Below are positions 61,505 through 64,000 of a stretch of DNA of 64,000 nucleotides, one piece after another. A program made the position numbers and the translations under genes. The number at the start of each line of letters is the position of its first letter. Position 1 is the first letter of the stretch. The stretch lies in the NCBI RefSeq assembly GCF_006717145.1, contig NZ_VFQF01000003.1, positions 186,001 through 250,000 of the forward strand. The letters run 5' to 3'. The notes under the pieces are model-generated. The model worked only from the letters and a program-made list of their open reading frames with translations. It did not search any database and was not told the DNA's origin. Source of the stretch: Humibacillus xanthopallidus (GTDB lineage Bacteria > Actinomycetota > Actinomycetes > Actinomycetales > Dermatophilaceae).

Positions 61505-61885
61505 CTAGGTCATCGCGGGCGACCGAGGCAACTTTGAGTGCCTCAGCGCCGAGCGTTCCGGTTTGCTGAGCCAGCGCACGCCGTCGCCCCTCAATCTGCT
61601 GCCTAAGCAGCTCTCCTCCCGACGCTGTTCCTCCACGCGATCACGAGCCGCTTGCGCCAATCGCTCCTCGTGCAGGCGCTTCTCGGTGGTCGCCTTGCGG
61701 GCCTTAGCGTGGGCGTTAGCTACGTATCCGAGGACTTGACCGACAATAATCACCAGAGTGAAGGTGAGCATGCTATTGGGTGACGCCTGATCATAATTCG
61801 CCGCACCGCCGGCACCCTCATAGGCGCGCATGGCGAGCGGGATCGCAACAGGCAAAGAGAGGACGAAAGCTACGAAGAAGTACAC
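61505..61885 (-). CDS. Membrane protein with two helices and charged C-terminal tail
   Basis: A 126-residue protein from GTG 61885. Helices are FFVAFVLSLPVAIPLAMRAY and MLTFTLVIIVGQVLGYVANA. A charged coiled coil follows (HAKARKATTEKRLHEERLAQ then AARDRVEEQRREE). The function is unknown; small membrane proteins of this kind are common in islands. Confidence 0.55.
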   Translation of the reverse strand: MYFFVAFVLSLPVAIPLAMRAYEGAGGAANYDQASPNSMLTFTLVIIVGQVLGYVANAHAKARKATTEKRLHEERLAQAARDRVEEQRREESCLGSRLRGDGVRWLSKPERSALRHSKLPRSPAMT

Positions 61886-62276
61886 GTCAACATCATGCCC
61901 GAGGCCGCGTCAACGAGTTAGGCTTGTTGCGAGCCATCTCCGCGACGGTCCGCGCTCAGTGGTCGACTCGATTGGATGCGGCGCCTTGTACTGAACGTCC
62001 TCATCGGCTCATCAGCCGGCCGGCCGGCACGATCGAGGTCTGCTGCGCGAGTTGCTGCACGTGCGGGGCCGGTCACCTGCTCGATCGCTTTTGGCGTGTC
62101 GGTCGGAGAAAGTTTGCGAGAGCGCGCACGGGGCATCACAGCGATCACCGTCGGTCCTCAGCCTTCAAGTCAGCGGTGGCCCTGCTCCGGAGCCCAGGAT
62201 GCTCAGCATTCCAGCACAGTTCCTGTGCCTCACTGTGGGCGCTGTGACGCCTGCCCCCGTGGTGGGTGCTAGGCGG
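61886..62276 (-). other. 391-bp stretch before IS110 copy C
   Basis: No gene I can support. A minus-strand frame 61918-62148 (PRARSRKLSPTDTPKAIEQV) is open but unrecognised. Confidence 0.25.
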
Positions 62277-62289
62277 CTACTAGATACTT

Positions 62290-62505
62290 TCGGTAGGGCC
62301 GGCGTCTGGCCAGACTCGGTCCAGGCGCCCGGCGGGAAGCTCTCCTCGCGGCTGCCCACCGGCGTGATCGGTGTGGCTCAACTTCGGTTTGCGTTCCCGT
62401 CGGGCACCGCCCCGTGAGGTGTGGCTCCAGAGGGGTCTGCCCAGCTCTCAGTAGCACTGCCCGCCTCGCAACCCCTACAGGTCCATCACGAGACGAGGTA
62501 GTGGC
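62290..62505 (+). ncRNA. Candidate IS110 bridge RNA region, copy C
   Basis: The leader shares conserved blocks with copy A but has a different stem at 62357-62373 (CACCG-GCGTGAT-CGGTG) between the same flanks GCTGCC and TGGCTC. Pairing is kept although the sequence changed. The different loops may hold different guide sequences. Confidence 0.6.
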
Positions 62506-63717
62506 ATGGCGAAGGTGTTCATCGGGGTCGATCCCCACAAGCTGTCGGCGACGATCGAGGTCGTCGACGAGCACGAGAAGATCCTGACGAAGGGGCGGTT
62601 CTCCACGGACAAGGCGGGCTACGCGGCGATGCGCAAGCATGTCGCGGCTTACCGGGAGCGGGTCTGGGCGGTGGAGGGCAGCAATGGCGCCGGCCGTCCG
62701 CTGGCGCAGCGGCTGCTCGCGGACGGCGAGCACGTCGTGGATGTGCCGGCCAAGCTCAGCGCGCGAGCCAGGGCGCTCGACACCGGCCACAACCGCAAGA
62801 CCGACGCCCATGACGCGCACGCGGTCGCGGTCGTCGCGGTGCGCACCACGGGCCTTCGGGTGCTGTCCTACGACGCCGAGCTGGAGTCGCTGCGGATGCT
62901 CGTGGCCCGGCGCGAGGAGCTGTCCCGGCAGCGCGTGCAGACGCTCAACCGGTTGCAGCGGCTGCTGTCCGAGCTGATCCCCGGGAAAGCGAAGAAGGAC
63001 CTGACTCCCTTGCAGGCCAAGCGGATTCTCGCCTCGGTGCGCCCCCGCGACATCGTGGGCAAGACCCGCAAGAGGCTCGCCCTCGAGCAGCTGACCGACC
63101 TCGTCGGGATCGACACGAAGATCAAGGCCCTGAGCAAAGAGCTCTAGGTGATGGTGAAGGCCTCCGGCTCGAGCCTGATGGACCTGACCGGGGTCGGGCC
63201 GATCGTCGCTGCCCGCGTGCTGGCCGACGTCGGGGACGTTGCCCGGTTCGCCGACCGGAACCGGTTCGCGTCCTGGACCGGCACCGCACCGATCGCGGCC
63301 TCCTCCGGCGAGATCGTCCGGCACCGGCTCTCCCGCGCGGGAAACCGTCGCATGAACCACATGATCCACATCGCCGCGGCCACCCAGATCCGGCTGAACA
63401 CCCCCGGCCGGGCCTACTACCTGCGCAAGCTCGCCGCCGGCAAAACCAAAGCCGAGGCGATGCGCTGCCTGAAGCGCCGGATCTCCGACGCCCTGTACCG
63501 CCAGCTGATTGCCGACGCCAGAGCCGCCGCGCAGGCGACCGCTGAGGCGGGCCCGGGAGGGCACCGCGGGACGTCACATGAATCCAGCGCGGCCGGCTCG
63601 CACCCGCACACCGGCACTTCGGATCAGCCACTTCCCGGACCCGCACAGGCGACGCTACCCGCGCCGTCCCCGGCGAGGAAGACCAGCACCGTCAGGCACC
63701 TCCAACCCGCCTCTTGA
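62506..63717 (+). pseudogene. IS110-family transposase, copy C, with in-frame amber codon
   Basis: It starts MAKVFIGVDPHKLSATIEVV at ATG 62506 and is open to TAG at 63145-63147. Then it continues in the same frame (VMVKASGSSLMDLTGVGPIV) to 63717. The codon aligned in copy A is AAG (Lys), so a single A-to-T change explains the stop. It separates the RuvC-like N-terminal domain from the C-terminal serine domain. Unless read through, no full transposase is made. Confidence 0.92.
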
Positions 63718-63817
63718 CAACAGAGGGGTGCCGGAGTGACGCGGCCCGGCCCACGTCGAGGCCGGGCGCGTGAACCAGATTAACTTTGCATTCTATCCAA
63801 CCACTCCGGCACCCTTC

Positions 63818-64000
63818 TCAGGACAAGATAGAACGGAGATCCCGGTAAGCCTGGCGAGTCAATCTGTACCTCCCGAGATCGTTCTTGGAGAGGTGGCCAC
63901 TCCCCGTCAGGCGCTGGACAAGATCTCGGAACTCCAACAGGGAGATCTCGTGCTGCAGATCGCCCGGCAGTTCTTGGTACACCCTCTCGACGTCATTGGG
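63818..64000 (-). CDS. C-terminal end of a gene that runs off the window
   Basis: The minus strand is open from the window edge to TGA at 63818, giving 60 residues: NDVERVYQELPGDLQHEISL, LEFRDLVQRLTGSGHLSKND then LGRYRLTRQAYRDLRSILS. It looks like a helical C-terminal domain, perhaps of the winged-helix type. The family is unknown. 63732-63817 is intergenic. Confidence 0.6.
   Translation of the reverse strand, partial: PNDVERVYQELPGDLQHEISLLEFRDLVQRLTGSGHLSKNDLGRYRLTRQAYRDLRSILS

Larger units (their letters stand above)
62277..63731 (+). mobile_element. IS110-family insertion sequence, copy C (diverged)
   Basis: About 1,455 bp between AGGCGG (62271-62276) and CGGAGTGAC (63732 onward), the same target pattern as copies A and B. 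The left end is CTACTAGATACTTT and the right end carries TTGACA at 63714-63719. It is clearly diverged from A and B at the DNA level yet has the same organisation, so it is an independent insertion by a related element. Confidence 0.9.

Overview
The DNA is high-GC with actinobacterial codon use and GTG starts. It carries typical actinobacterial families: an ECF sigma operon, a mycothiol-dependent-isomerase-like protein, a KstD-type flavoprotein, EcsC, and a DUF2510/DUF4870-like membrane protein. A soil or sludge actinobacterium, perhaps of the Intrasporangiaceae, is my inference; no rRNA or other marker gene is present to fix the taxon. I saw no tRNA, rRNA or CRISPR array.

Region 1 (1-26.2 kb) looks like ordinary chromosome. 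It opens with a minus-strand pair: pyruvate:ferredoxin oxidoreductase (nifJ, cut by the window edge) and a GltD-like NAD(P)H/ferredoxin oxidoreductase. Next is a tightly coupled plus-strand cluster of an ATP-grasp ligase, a cyanophycinase-like (S51) protein and two esterase-fold enzymes, with overlapping start/stop codons. This is the best candidate for an undescribed pathway. It is followed by a YhhN protein, a KstD-type dehydrogenase plus SDR facing a TetR gene across a perfect operator-like palindrome, an SMR-like membrane protein, a peptide-type solute-binding lipoprotein, a P-loop GTPase, a two-GAF hybrid-less histidine kinase, a TetR/alpha-beta-fold pair, a secreted M14 peptidase, an epimerase, DUF72, DinB and GNAT proteins. 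Several intergenic hairpins here share a GGCATAC/GTATGCC dyad.

Region 2 (26.2-39.7 kb) is mixed: a HigBA-type toxin-antitoxin pair with a 29-bp perfect palindrome, a SnoaL-like protein, an azoreductase, a GMC oxidoreductase with an unknown partner, and a four-gene operon of ECF sigma factor, anti-sigma-like membrane protein and two lipoproteins. One of those lipoproteins is a peptidase-fold protein that lacks its serine nucleophile. Secreted proteins of unknown function and an IS110 remnant follow.

Region 3 (39.7-64 kb) is accessory DNA. Three IS110-family elements (39.76, 50.77 and 62.28 kb) lie in the same orientation. Each sits in the same kind of target, a REP-like intergenic repeat that is also present unoccupied in this window. 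Each has a conserved structured leader that fits an IS110 bridge RNA. Copy A looks intact, copy B has a 1-nt deletion and copy C an amber codon. An intact ISL3-family element (57.5-59.0 kb) has perfect inverted repeats and an 8-bp target duplication; removing it restores an ORF. Between these lie small membrane proteins, a zinc metallopeptidase, an IF2N-like/double-HTH protein, DUF1643, a TIR-domain protein, A/T-richer orphan genes and gene fragments. The whole resembles an IS-rich, possibly defence-related island.
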